From contig NC_003284.9 in assembly GCF_000002985.6 (NCBI RefSeq), positions 372,001-436,000 on the forward strand: DNA of 64,000 nucleotides, read 5' to 3'. The first letter of the stretch is position 1. The number at the start of each line of letters is the position of its first letter. This DNA is from Caenorhabditis elegans (lineage: Eukaryota > Nematoda > Chromadorea > Rhabditida > Rhabditidae). Positions 1-12,521 of this stretch are shown here, one piece after another. Under the pieces are notes generated by a model that made no database searches, had not been told where the DNA came from, and worked only from the letters and a program-made list of their open reading frames with translations. The translations under genes and the position numbers were made by a program.

Positions 1-253
1 TTATCTTGCGCAAGAGACACATCTCACCCTCTCTCTTTCAAATGCCTTTGAATTTAGTTGGTGTTGCCTTTCATTCCTTTGCTGTGCGACTGTGCTGACG
101 CTGTTTTTCTATTGATCTCTATTCTAAAATATAATTAACTAAATTATAAATACACAAACTATTCTTCTATTTTTTCTCGCTCTCTTTTTTCAGTTTCTTA
201 CATAAAATTTTCAAGTTCATAAAATTTCTTTCAGGTAATTTGCACAACTAATC

Positions 254-3200
254 ATGGATCTCCTAGACAAAGTAATGGGTGAGATGGGCTCTAAGCCAGG
301 CTCAACTGCCAAAAAACCAGCCACATCTGCGTCATCCACACCACGTACAAATGTTTGGGGCACTGCAAAAAAGCCATCCAGCCAACAGCAGCCACCGAAG
401 CCACTTTTCACTACTCCGGGCTCACAGCAAGGATCTCTTGGAGGTCGGATTCCAAAAAGAGAGCATACCGATCGCACAGGTCCCGATCCAAAACGAAAGC
501 CACTGGGAGGATGTGGGTTTTTTAGCAAGCGAAATTTGCACATATAATTGATTTTTAGTGTCGGTGCCGGATTCATTCAATAATTTTGGTACGTTTCGGG
601 TACAAATGAATGCTTGGAATTTAGATATTTCTAAAATGGACGAGAGAATTAGCAGAATAATGTTTCGTGCCACATTGGTTCACACGGATGGACGTCGCTT
701 TGAACTTTCTCTTGGCGTTTCGGCATTCTCCGGAGAGTAAGTGTATTTCTTTTTCATATTATATACAATTAAATGAATATTTTAGCGTCAACCGTCAACA
801 AAGACGTCAAGCTCAATGCCTGCTCTTCCGGGCATGGTTCAAACGAAATCCTGAGCTGTTCAAAGGTATGACTGATCCGGCAATCGCTGCATACGACGCT
901 GCGGAAACTATCTATGTGGGATGTAGCTTCTTTGACGTCGAGTTGACCGAGCACGTATGCCATCTGACAGAAGCTGACTTTTCGCCACAAGAATGGAAAA
1001 TCGTTTCTCTCATCTCACGTCGGAGTGGGTCGACATTTGAAATTCGCATCAAGACAAATCCACCAGTGAGTTTCTTGAGCCGTCTATATCTTATCGACGC
1101 TGAAAATTTGAAACAGGAATTTTGACTTCAAAAGTTCACAAAAAGTTACCAATGAAGACGACTGTAAAAACATAAGTCCTGAAAGCACGGTATGACAACG
1201 TTTTCAGATTCTTAACTCATCTTTTAGCGTCTTTTCCTTTTGTATTTTGGCTGTCCCCGAGAACTTAAAGTGAAATGTTTGGGCGCTCTGATTTGAGCAA
1301 ATTTCATGTTGCAGTTTTTATTTTTATTTAAACGGCTTCTTTTCAAACTACTACACAAACCTATATAAAAAACATGTCATTCTCCTTTTTATTTTTTCAA
1401 AAAAAAATTACAGATCTACACGCGTGGACCAAACGCTTTGACATTGGAGAACCGTTCTGAGCTAACACGTATCATTGAAGCTATAACAGACCAATGTCTT
1501 CACAATGAGAAGTTTTTGCTCTATTCGTCGGGAACTTTCCCCACGAAGGGGGGCGATATTGCCAGTCCCGACGAGGTTACTCTGATTAAGTCAGGATTCG
1601 TGAAGACTACAAAAATTGTGGATCGGGACGGTGTACCAGATGCAATTATGACCGTTGACACAACAAAATCGCCATTCTACAAAGATACGTCTCTCCTCAA
1701 ATTTTTCACTGCCAAAATGGATCAACTTACAAATAGTGGTGGAGGACCCAGAGGCCACAATGGTGGCAGAGAGCGTCGCGATGGCGGCGGGAACAGTAGA
1801 AAATACGATGATAGACGCTCACCGCGTGATGGTGAAATTGATTATGACGAGAGAACTGTCTCACATTATCAAAGACAGTTTCAAGACGAACGCATTTCGG
1901 ATGGTATGCTGAACACTCTCAAGCAGTCTCTCAAAGGATTGGATTGTCAGCCGATTCATCTTAAAGACTCGAAAGCCAATCGTTCAATCATGATAGACGA
2001 AATTCACACCGGAACAGCAGATAGGTCAGTTTCTCCAAAAACACTTTTATGCGTATATAATACTAACAAATTTCAGTGTCACATTTGAACAAAAACTTCC
2101 CGACGGAGAGATGAAGCTCACTTCCATCACAGAGTATTATTTACAACGGTACAACTATCGTCTCAAATTCCCACATCTTCCGTTGGTGACTTCAAAACGG
2201 GCGAAATGTTACGATTTCTATCCTATGGAACTCATGTCCATTCTTCCTGGCCAGAGAATCAAACAGTCACATATGACTGTTGATATTGTGCGTTACTTTT
2301 TAGTTTAAAAATAATATCGTTCGAGGAAATCTTGAATCTGGGCCAACTGTCGGCTTTTTCTTTGCATCATCATGTCTTACCTTGCAGATTGGTATAATGA
2401 CCACGGTCGTTGTCAAGCCAAAAACATTAGTCAATTATTTCATTTTGTTATTTCAATTTATTCATTTTCATTTTCAATCAATATATTTATTTCAGCAATC
2501 TTATATGACTGGAAAAATGAGCAGCCTGCCTGATCAGCACATCAAACAGTCGAAATTGGTTTTGACGGAATATTTAAAACTTGGTGACCAGCCTGCAAAT
2601 CGCCAAATGGATGCTTTCCGTGTGTCGCTCAAAAGCATCCAGCCAATTGTCACGAATGCCCATTGGCTCTCCCCACCAGACATGAAGTTCGCAAACAATC
2701 AGCTGTACAGTCTAAATCCAACCCGTGGTGTGCGTTTCCAGACTAATGGCAAGTTTGTCATGCCAGCCAGAGTAAAGTCGGTGACGATTATCAACTACGA
2801 CAAGGAATTTAATAGAAACGTCGAGTAAGAATTTTCTTTTCGAAGAAATACTTCAATGATTATTTTTACAGTATGTTTGCCGAAGGGCTTGCCAAGCATT
2901 GCTCCGAACAAGGAATGAAGTTTGATAGCCGCCCGAACAGCTGGAAAAAAGTTAATCTCGGCTCATCAGACCGACGAGGTACAAAAGTGGAGATAGAAGA
3001 AGCCATTCGAAACGGCGTTACGATTGTGTTTGGAATTATTGCCGAAAAACGACCAGATATGCATGGTGAGTTTTTTTTTGTTGGATGAATTTATCCTACC
3101 AAATTGGGAGAGTGAATGAGGATGGCCACTAGGGCTGGTATCATTTGGGTCGCAATGCGATCTAGGTCGCCAGATCGCAAGTAGCATTGCGACCTAACAC

Positions 3201-4651
3201 CTTATGTTGCAGGTCTACTTAGGTAGAGCACCACTTTACTAGCCACAAGCATTAAAGGTTAGTTGTGTGCGAGGACGCAAGGCATTAATTGTTACATTCG
3301 AAACTAAATACAAGAGTGTGCATGGAAAATTCTGAAATTTCTTATGTCAAAAACCGCATCACATTCTGATTCTGAAATTGCTTTTTCAGACATTCTCAAA
3401 TACTTTGAGGAGAAGCTTGGACAGCAAACCATTCAAATTTCTTCTGAAACCGCGGACAAATTCATGCGTGACCATGGTGGAAAACAAACCATTGACAATG
3501 TCATCAGAAAATTGAACCCCAAGTGTGGAGGAACTAACTTCCTAATTGACGTGCCCGAGTCGGTTGGCCATCGAGTCGTTTGCAACAATTCTGCTGAAAT
3601 GAGAGCAAAACTGTACGCAAAGACGCAATTTATCGGATTCGAGATGTCGCATACAGGCGCTAGGACCAGATTCGACATTCAGAAAGTTATGTTTGACGGA
3701 GATCCAACTGTCGTCGGAGTTGCGTACTCTCTCAAACACAGTGCTCAGCTTGGAGGGTTTTCATATTTCCAGGAAAGTCGTTTGCACAAGCTCACGTAAG
3801 TTTGAATTTTTCCGTGTTCTTAATCTATTTGATAGTTTTAGAAATCTTCAAGAGAAGATGCAAATTTGCTTGAATGCTTACGAGCAATCGAGCTCGTATC
3901 TTCCTGAGACAGTTGTTGTCTATCGTGTCGGAAGTGGTGAAGGAGATTATCCGCAAATTGTCAACGAGGTTAACGAGATGAAGCTGGCTGCAAGAAAGAA
4001 GAAGCATGGTTACAATCCCAAGTTTCTCGTTATTTGCACACAACGCAACTCTCACATCCGAGTATTCCCTGAACACATTAATGAACGTGGAAAGTCCATG
4101 GAGCAAAATGTAAAATCCGGCACTTGCGTCGATGTGCCAGGAGCCTCTCACGGATACGAGGAGTTCATTCTTTGTTGCCAAACACCTCTGATTGTGAGTT
4201 GATTTTAGCAAGGGATGTTGAGCACAAATGTTTTATGATCAATATTCAGGGAACAGTAAAACCAACAAAGTATACTATCATTGTCAACGATTGTCGTTGG
4301 AGCAAGAATGAGATCATGAATGTCACCTACCACTTGGCGTTTGCCCACCAGGTCTCTTATGCACCACCAGCTATCCCCAACGTGAGCTATGCTGCTCAAA
4401 ATCTTGCTAAACGTGGTCACAACAACTACAAAACACACACGTGAGTTTGACCTGCTTCCAAGACAGTTTTAATTAATCGGTATCACAGAAAGCTTGTGGA
4501 CATGAACGACTACTCTTATCGAATCAAGGAAAAACATGAGGAAATCATTTCGTCAGAGGAAGTTGACGATATTCTGATGCGCGATTTCATTGAGACAGTT
4601 TCCAACGATCTAAATGCAATGACCATCAACGGACGCAACTTTTGGGCATAA
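254..4651 (+). CDS. nrde-3: Nuclear WAGO-class Argonaute NRDE-3 (11 exons)
   Basis: Eleven exons join in phase: 254-512, 559-736, 786-1065, 1414-2024, 2077-2287, 2496-2824, 2872-3065, 3390-3795, 3842-4193, 4250-4440, 4489-4651, giving about 1,057 aa. The N-terminus is basic and holds a two-part nuclear signal, KR at residues 68-69 and KRK at 80-82. PAZ and PIWI regions follow, with PIWI at about 650-1020. The first catalytic Asp is Glu (GFEMSHTG, about 772), the second acidic position is Val (YRVGSGEG, about 852) and the His is Ala (SYAAQ, about 989), so no slicing is expected. In C. elegans, NRDE-3 carries secondary 22G siRNAs into the nucleus for transcriptional silencing. A splice acceptor at 226-235 just before the ATG is a likely trans-splice site. 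I recognise the protein; the exon model is mine. Confidence 0.92.
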
Positions 4652-4877
4652 TTGCCGTTTTTCCATTATCATTTTGCAATCTGTACTCTTTTGCCACCTC
4701 ATCCTGTTTTTTTTTTCAAATCTCTATCAACTGCTCACTTTGCCTTACAATTCTTGATATCAAACTCTCATCCCCTTATACTTTAAGAAGTGTCAATGTT
4801 GTTTTTTTACTATTTATTCATTATGTATTCCTTATTTCTAACACTATGAACTTCAATATTAATTTTTTTAACCAACC

Positions 4878-4883
4878 AATAAA
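4878..4883 (+). promoter_or_regulatory. Poly(A) signal of nrde-3
   Basis: An AATAAA hexamer lies about 230 bases after the nrde-3 stop codon, with AT-rich sequence and no competing hexamer between. Confidence 0.55.
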
Positions 4884-5389
4884 TTCATGGTTTACCAGGG
4901 ATTTCACTTGATGACTTGAGGGCGAGACATATAACGATCGGGGAGCACACTTTCAATGTTCAAATTTGAAAAAAAAATGGCAGAGGAGCACCTTGCACTG
5001 AAAAATATTGACCTGAAAATGTTTCAGTGCATTTTTACAGCACTTTAGAAAGTCTGATTTTACATTTGTTTAGGATTAGGCAAACTATCTGGGAGCTTCT
5101 TGGAAAATTTTATTTAAAAAAAATCTTTTATTCTAATATATAATTTCACTTTAGTTAACAAATGATTATTTGATTAATTAATTGTTGTTTATTCGGATCT
5201 AGATAAGATAGAACATTTAAAAAATGAGCATCGGGGTGAATCGAATAACACACAAAGTAAGAAAGAAGCATCAGAGTACATCCTATGTAAGAAAAGTAAA
5301 ATATAATTCCCTTTGGTAAAATAAACCTTTGGATTTATACTATTTTATTTTAGTTCTCGAGATATTTTCTTAATACATCACTGCGGGTT

Positions 5390-8300
5390 TCACTGGTTTT
5401 TTCCTCGTTTTTTCGGTGGTGCTGATGTGCACGGCTGGGAGCATTCTGGAAAAAAACAAATTATTTAAAAGAACACAATTAACTAACAACCTCTTTCTGA
5501 ACTGGTATCTTCGTTATTTTGCCGTTTTAGTTCATTCTCTACTAGCAAAAGTTCTTCACGTTCCGCATTATTTGAATCAATTTTTTCATCGTCCGAATCG
5601 TCGTCCGAATTTTCGGAATCATCAATGGATGTTAGTGTAGTTGGAGGCTCTGCAATGTTTAGAAAATTATTTTGAAATTTTGTGAAATATAATTTTCTGC
5701 TCCTTAAATTATCAATGTCGTGTGTTTGATTAGAAACATAAATTAATAGGTTTTATTTTACTGTTATTGGATCATTTTCTTTATTTTGGACAACTTTGGT
5801 TAAAAAATGATATAATAAAAATCAGTTGAAAATCGATGTATTTGCTGTTGAAAAACATGTTATATATTTCAGCTTTTTTAAAAATTTACTCATAGTAAAC
5901 CTTTACCTTTTTTTTTATTATGCAATTTAATTTTTGGTTTTTGTTTCCTTATATTGTTTTCTTTAGAATAATTATAACAGTTTCTGACATTTAGTTGGAT
6001 TATGCTGAAGAAGGATTAAAGGATTGAAGGATTAAAAGACGACCCGTTCTTCAAGTGCTATGCACTGCGGATCTGGGATTCAGTTACACTGCCTGGTGGT
6101 GACCGCAAAGGTGACCGCTAAATATTTAAATATTTGAATTTTTTTGAGATTTTTAACTGATTTTTGGGGTTATTTAACTAGAGAGCCCCGTCAACTTATG
6201 GTGGCCAATTTGCAGGGGCTCCCTAGTAAGATAAGTCGAAAACCCGAAGAACCAGCAGGCCTGATAAAACCTCTAAAAACTAACGATATTTAAAAGTCAA
6301 AAGTTCCCTTCCGTTTGATAGTTGCCGTGTTGTTTCTTTGGGTAATAATCCAAAAGTTTTATAATGTTTTGTATAGTTTCGCTCATCAAGACAAACTGAA
6401 AAAAGTATAAAATCATGGTAACAAATTAAGAAAAATTACCAAATAAATTCATACATTCCGATTTTGTCCATTTCAAAGAGACAAGCTGGTTCATCCAATC
6501 GTTATCTATCTCAAAAAGAAAGCATTGGTTTAGTTTTAGGCAAAATCATGAAGACCGAGAGAACCTGCACAAAACATGCCCGCTTTGTAAATCTGAAATT
6601 AGAACCAAAAAGAGAGCCATATTTTTCAGCGCACAATTAACATTGCAAGGTTTTTTTTTTCAAAAGTGAGACTCAATTTTAACAGTAGAAAATTGATGTT
6701 GGAAAGTTGCTTTTTTTGTTATAACTTGTATTGAACTGTCAATCAAACATATCAATACAATTAGTTGCTTTTTATTCTAGTTTGTATTTGCTCACGTGGT
6801 GTCAGGTTTTCCCATTTTTGTTTGATCTACGTAGATCTACGTTAAGAACGTGCTGACGCCACATATTTTTTGGGAAAAGCCCATTTCCCCCATTTTTTGT
6901 AGATCTAACTCTAATGGGACAGCCTGATACCACTTGTTTGCTTATTTTTGATTTTTTTTTTCTCTAATTTGATTCTTGTCATTACATACTAATAATAGAC
7001 TTATAGAAACCAACTAATTCCAGACGTTTTCAGACCACAACATCTAGAAAACTTGTTTTGTTCGGTTTGTTTGTTTTGCACTATTATATGTCTCTAAGTT
7101 ATCATCTCCAAAATTTCAAAATCTACACATTTGTATTTTTCCTAAATTTGATGTTCATTTTAATATTATCTCGGAGGAAAGTTAACATATAAATAACTGT
7201 ATTTTATACGTATTTCTTCTGTTACCGTACGTTGTTCGTGCATAGAAAACCCAACTCACAAAGTGAAAAAAGTAAGTCGTTTCTTCTGTATATGAAGTCA
7301 TGGTTATTTCCTTGACGTTGTTTTCACAAACAAAACGGTTGGTATTCGAAGGATCAATAACAAACATTAGTGAACTAAAATTATACGATACTTCAACAAA
7401 TAAAAACTTGGCCTTACTCCGAAAAACACTGGAAGGTTTTCTGTTTATTTTTAAGCAAACTTTCCCACTTTTTCACATTCACCGGAACTTTCTCAATGAT
7501 TTTTTGAATGCCTTGAGCAGACAGACGGAGTATAAGAGATGTAGGTAGACTACAGCAAAGTTGAGGGCTTGAGTACTGCAAAAATTGTTGTTATACAACA
7601 AAAAAAAATGATCCGGCACACTTCGGCACCTCGAATTTTAAAAGTTTTCCGAAGAATTGTGTAAGTACATATCAGGGCTGTGCGGCAATCGAGATTTTCG
7701 GCAACCGGCAATTGCCGAAGTTGCGAACCCAAAAAATTTTGGCAACCGGTAACTTTTGGTCGCCGAAACTTCAACAACTTTTCGGCAACCGGCAAACTTG
7801 GGTTGCCGGTTGCCGCACAGCCCTGGTACACATCTTATATTGCAGTCAAACACGGTCAACCCCGCTTTGTTGCTACTCATAATTTTATAATAGAAATCAA
7901 CAGTCAATCCAACTTTTTAAAAAAATTCTGAAAATTTTCAAATTTTCCATGAGAATGTGGTTTGTGCAAAAAGTTATTTCATTCAAACATTTCCGACCGT
8001 TTCAGAAAAAAAAATCACAATAAATTTTGACTGAAAATTTATGACGCTTTTTAAAATGACAGATGCCACAGTTTTTACTCACCAGTACTTGAGACACATC
8101 AACGGCAGAGAGATTAATTGAAACACTGTTCTGTTTGTCGAGACTTGGTACCGGGAATTCAAATGCTACTTCACGGGTGTTTCCAGTCTGAATTTATCTG
8201 TATCCTAAATCATTTTCATTTTCAGAGTTTTTAGGTAACTGCAAAATTGTGGAAAAATTCTCAAATTGAATACTTTGCAAAAATTGATTATCATATACCG

Positions 8301-8568
8301 TATTTCCTCTATTAATATTGCAGCCGACTACTTAACTTTGAAACGTTAGGTACTTTATAAATTTCTTTTTCAGTTGGACAACAAAAAAACAAACATTTCT
8401 AACGGAAATTCGAAGAGATCTTATTTCCTTTTTCTTGTAGTTAAATTTGAGATCACCCCACCATGCTTGGCAAATTGAATACTGCAAAAAAAATTTGGAC
8501 AAATTTTCGACGAAAAATCCAACCGTAAACTCCATTTCTTCCAAGCGTTTCATTCGGTTCTCATCCAT
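5390..8568 (-). CDS. Orphan nuclear-type protein, 218 aa, acidic/basic tail
   Basis: Eight exons on the minus strand join in phase: 8524-8568, 8395-8481, 8083-8187, 6565-6592, 6440-6505, 6285-6395, 5491-5649, 5390-5445. The ATG at 8568 opens a 15-residue exon; the first intron is only 42 bp. The N-terminal part looks like a beta-rich globular domain (WWGDLKFNY, then a Thr/Ser/Leu-rich stretch). Residues about 146-200 form an acidic region (DDSENSDDDSDDEK) running into a charged helix, and the C-terminus is basic (PPKKRGK), which suggests nuclear location. I do not recognise the family. The exon 4/5 junction uses a weak acceptor (GATAG) and is the least sure. The 1.5-kb intron 3 carries a CGGCAA repeat. 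It may correspond to R04A9.3, but that is only by position. Confidence 0.62.
6791..6965. repeat. Dispersed GTGGTGTCA-end repeat, copy 1
   Basis: One end reads CACGTGGTGTCAGG, then GATCTACGTAGATCTACG, then AACGTGCTGACGCCACA. Related copies are at 35348-35450 and 46856-47010. The internal palindrome suggests a non-autonomous foldback element. This copy sits in the 5' flank of the 5390-8568 gene body (its intron 3). Confidence 0.6.
7677..7827. repeat. CGGCAA/TTGCCG hairpin repeat, copy 1
   Basis: Short words CGGCAACCGGCAA and their complements recur, and the two ends are complementary (GGGCTGTGCGGCAA against TTGCCGCACAGCCC), so the unit folds on itself. It lies in intron 3 of the 5390-8568 gene. 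Confidence 0.75.
8294..8350. repeat. Solo end of the TATTTCCTCTATT element
   Basis: ACCGTATTTCCTCTATT, then GCAGCCGACTACTTAACTTTGAAACGTTA, matches the left 55 bases of the element at 57600-57841. In intron 2 of the 5390-8568 gene. Confidence 0.6.
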
Positions 8569-8896
8569 TTCCCCATTTAATTACAATTCAGGACAGATGA
8601 ATAAGCTGTAAAATTTGTAATTAAACAAGCTTAACGCAGAATTTTTGCTTAAAAAGTTTTCCACCATTTGTATGTTTAAACGTTGTCTTTTTTAAATTCA
8701 ATAAAAGTTTTTAAAGAAATGCTGTTTGGTTTCAACACTGGATAATGCTAAGAAAATTGAAAAATTCTGTGGTTCATTATTTAAGAAATGTTTGTTTTCC
8801 ATTAGACAATTTTAAAATCTTGTCTAATTAATTTTCAAGCTAATTAAAACCAAATTAAAATTAAATGTTTTCCATTGAACACTTAGAACTTTGAAT

Positions 8897-9018
8897 ATTT
8901 TCCGAGGGGTAGGTTTTCACGGCGGCAGACAATTTCCGAGTTTGGCCACTGATTATAAGAGTGGCCTAACTCGGAAATTGTCAGCCGCCGTTCACGGTAT
9001 CCTACCCTTTGGAAAATT
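8897..9018. repeat. Near-perfect 55-bp hairpin
   Basis: Arms 8897-8952 and 8961-9018 are inverted copies (left AATTTCCGAGTTTGGCCACT, right AGTGGCCTAACTCGGAAATT) around an 8-base loop. It is followed by a second short palindrome around GTATCCGGTCCGGACG. No coding capacity is seen. Confidence 0.75.
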
Positions 9019-9526
9019 TCGAAAATCCTACACACCGGACGCAATGAATGTATCCGGTCCGGACGCTATACTTCAAAATTTGTCTTGAAAACCCAATAGA
9101 CTTTTTGTGCTACGTATCCATGTGAGGGTGAGAAAAATCGCCATATCTTACGCGCAAAAAGCACCTGTGTCTCTTTTCTCGAACGCTGTCTAACGTCTAG
9201 GCAAAACGCCTATCGCGAGAGAGCGTGTGGAGCGTGTGGAGAAGAGAGACGCGGGCGTCCGCAGTTCTCATCAAATCATGGACACGTTATAAGTCAGTTT
9301 GTAGTTTTTGAAAAAAAAAATCCAGAAAACTAAGTGATGATAATACACTCTTTTTTTATTCAGTTGAAGGAAAACACAGATATAAAACATTCGTTCATTT
9401 CCGCAAGCCAACCAAATAAAAACATTTCAACAAGTGAAGAACATGTTAAAATACGACGTGAATACGCATTAGGATTTAAAAAAAAACAAGATATATGTTA
9501 ATAAAAATAACGCATCAAAAAGAAAT

Positions 9527-10703
9527 TTAAGTGGCTGGTGTGGCAGGAGTCTCGGTTGAGACTGGAACTGGGGCTTTCTCCTCGCGTGGCTCCACCGCGT
9601 AAATGGCGTGCTTCGCTTTGACTCCTGAGCTCGTCTTCTTCTGGCAACTCTCATGATCCTCATAACGGAGAACGTCGTAGAGTGGTCTCTGATGGATCAT
9701 GCTTGCATTGTTGAGCACTTGCTTCAAGACGCCTCTGCAAAATTGAAAGTTTCACTTTAGTTACTCTACAGTTGCCTGTCAATTTTACATGTACCGCTGC
9801 TTTAACATAATTTTGGAATTTCGCTGACCATTAAGCAATCAAATTCTGTGGTACATATGAAAGATGCGCTAGACTGGTTTCATAACCAATAACGTTATGT
9901 GTTGCAAACGGTTAGCAGTGGAAAATTGTTTTTGAACGGATGAATTGCGTCTTGTAACACCCAGAAGTTGTCTGTGGCTCAATCAAATGTAATGATCAAC
10001 TAGACTAGTTTCATAACCAATAACGTTATTTCTACAACCTCATTAGTTTTTAGACTATAAAAACCTACCCAATTCTCAGATTTGCCCCGTCATCAGCACT
10101 GTTTGTAGTCCAAACTGAGATTTTTGAGCCCTTTCCACGGACGTTGCAGACAATTCCGCACAGACTTTCGATATCGTCGGAAAACTGCTCTCCGATCATC
10201 GCCATAAGAATTTCGGTCCAGATAGTGTCCATGATTTCCGGAGTGCGTCCTTTCTCGATAGTGATAAGCCATCTTCCTCCATTCTGATTTTGTGGCACCT
10301 GAAAACACATTGGAATGTGTTTATGAAAATATTTATACCACGTGTGCATCAGCGCAAAAATCAAAAAAAAAATTCACCTCCCACATTGGCTCAATTCCAT
10401 CTCTGAAAACATTATAATCTGATGGTGGATTGAGCCCACTTGGCGGCTTAATAGAGTCGTGAAGTGCCCAGAACTCTCCGACGCTGCTAAAGGTTTTCAC
10501 GTTCTTGAGACGCTCCTCCCACGATTTGTTGCGCTCGTCGTTCAGATACCTACAAATTCGTTTATTCCTTATGTTCAAAAATTTATTCAAAATCTTGATG
10601 CCTAGGGAAAAGTGTCAATAGCTTACCACCAGGTCCAGTTGCGTTTCAGTTTGTAAACTGGGTGGGAGATGGTTCCAGGAGCTGCGACTGGTTCTTCGGA
10701 CAT
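9527..10703 (-). CDS. ife-2: eIF4E family cap-binding protein IFE-2
   Basis: Four exons (10627-10703, 10378-10549, 10069-10298, 9527-9734) join in phase to 228 aa, the expected length of IFE-2. The ATG at 10703 follows an acceptor (TTTTCTTTTCAG) that looks like a trans-splice site. The eIF4E core is clear: NWTWWYL at 22-28, cap-stacking Trp in NKSW (about 36) and in MWE (about 82-83, with the Glu that reads the guanine), Trp in EFW (about 53) for eIF4G contact, and a basic GSKISVWT segment for cap phosphates. IFE-2 is one of five worm eIF4E paralogues, is mainly somatic and accepts both mono- and trimethylated caps; its loss extends lifespan. These biological points are from prior knowledge, not from this sequence. 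Confidence 0.93.
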
Positions 10704-10719
10704 TACTTGCTGAAAAGAA

Positions 10720-12500
10720 AACAATATGTGTGGCAAAATATCAGGCAGTAGTTTAATGTCGAAAAATTGAAATAGTCAAGTGCTAAATTAGGTAAAAACA
10801 AATGTGATATTGAAACAGAGACACGCAAAAACCGATATTTCCCAAAATAAGTCTGCAAACACCGTGACGGAACAATGCAGACGCGCGAGCGGTTTCTCTG
10901 TGTGATGCGGCGAGTGGCTGCAGCACCGGTGACAAATAAAAAAGAGGTACGCGCAGAGAAAACTATAAACAGAGAAGAAATAGTGTTGGAGTGTGGTGAA
11001 TCAATATATATATCAATATATATTTCTGAGTTGCAAAACGGATAGAAATGAGAAGCCGGTGAAGTGAAACATTTCAATTTTTGAATTTTTAGAGGATTGA
11101 GAGATAATTACTTAAATGTCAAAAAGTTCCAAATTAATCATTTTGCTGTAAATACTGAACCTGGAGATTTTTTAACCGTCAAAATTGTTCGACTTTTTGC
11201 CCGGCAATGGATGCAAACAGGTATACACCGTTCTGAAACATATTAAATATTTGCATTCTTTGTTTTACAGTCGGATGGTGATACAAACAGGGGTGAGCGG
11301 CAGTCGGAAATTTCCTGCAAATGGCAATTTCAGCAATAGCCGAAATTGCCGGACATTTTCGGCGATTTTCAAACCTAATTTTATTTCGGAAATTGAAAAA
11401 AAATTTACCTTGTATTTTAGTGTTCAATAAGTCATTTTCTAGAACGAAACTGTCAATCCTCAAAAGATCATTTACTATATTTAAAGGGCTATGCCCTTCC
11501 GTTTCTATGTAGTTTGAACTTTGATCAGAGCAACGAAATTTTGGGAAACCTTATGCTAAATGCGCAGTAGGCATCGATTGAGGTCCGCGATACGCACCGT
11601 ATATCCTATGTCTTTTCTAAAAAAAAGTAAGGGGGCCGCGCCGTATGTGCGGTCCACGGTTGGTTAAATTACATTGCGCTTGAAAAAAGAACATTATTCA
11701 CTATTAGTAACATGCATGTTTAGGCTCTTAAATCTACAAAAAGTGTCAAATTTGTATTTCCTGTAATTCTGATTTCCGGCAATCGGCAGTTTCCACAATT
11801 GCGGGTTTTGGACATTGCCGAAAATTCGATTGGCAAAACGCAATTGCCGCGCACCCCCAATACAAATCATGAGTTCTTATAGCAACTTCTAAGTATTTTG
11901 AGATTTTCTCAAACTCGACGTTTTATATTCTATTTTTTCGTATGTTTGAAAATTGCTTACATTAGATCTTTTTACATCGCTGCTGTGCAAAAAATAAAAG
12001 TTTTCCGCGAAATGAGCGCATCAACCTTAAATTAAAGATGGTAGTTCATAACAGAAATTACACAATATCAGAAAAAGCGGTATGTAACCAAAAAAATTGT
12101 TGAATTTTGACCCGTAACTATTTTCCCCTCCTTACATATTTGAACATTCCTATCAAACGGTGGCCGATTCTGATCACGAGCAACCATTTTACATAGTTTT
12201 TATAAGAAGCTGAACTAGCTTTTGGAAAGCTTCTGGCTCTTTATTTGTATAGCATCTAACAATTGACCGTGATATTTTAATACAATTTGGTACGACTACT
12301 GGTGAGTCCGGTCAAGAAAATACACAACTGTAATAGAAATTTAATATTTTTTAAGATTACCTATTAATTATCCTAAAACAGACAAAGTTTCAATGTTTAT
12401 TTCAAACTCAAAAAATTACTTGTACCCTTAAAATTTAGGAAAAGGAAATCATTCAAAATTAAAAAAATTGTTGAAAGAAAAACAACTATTCAATTATAAA
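10720..12500. other. Gene-free spacer upstream of ife-2
   Basis: Apart from the CGGCAA fragments I see no conserved coding segment on either strand. The first few hundred bases are the ife-2 promoter; short open frames here lack splice context. Confidence 0.5.
11293..11855. repeat. CGGCAA-family fragments, copy 2
   Basis: Two fragments (11293-11362 and 11775-11855) carry GCGGCAGTCGGAAATTTCC and GGCAATCGGCAGTTTCC words ending in a GCGGCAATTGCG-like motif. They bracket about 400 bases that include a GGGGGCCGCGCC block near 11631 similar to one at 15501-15525. Confidence 0.55.
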
Positions 12501-12521
12501 AAAGTCACGACTGACATTTAT

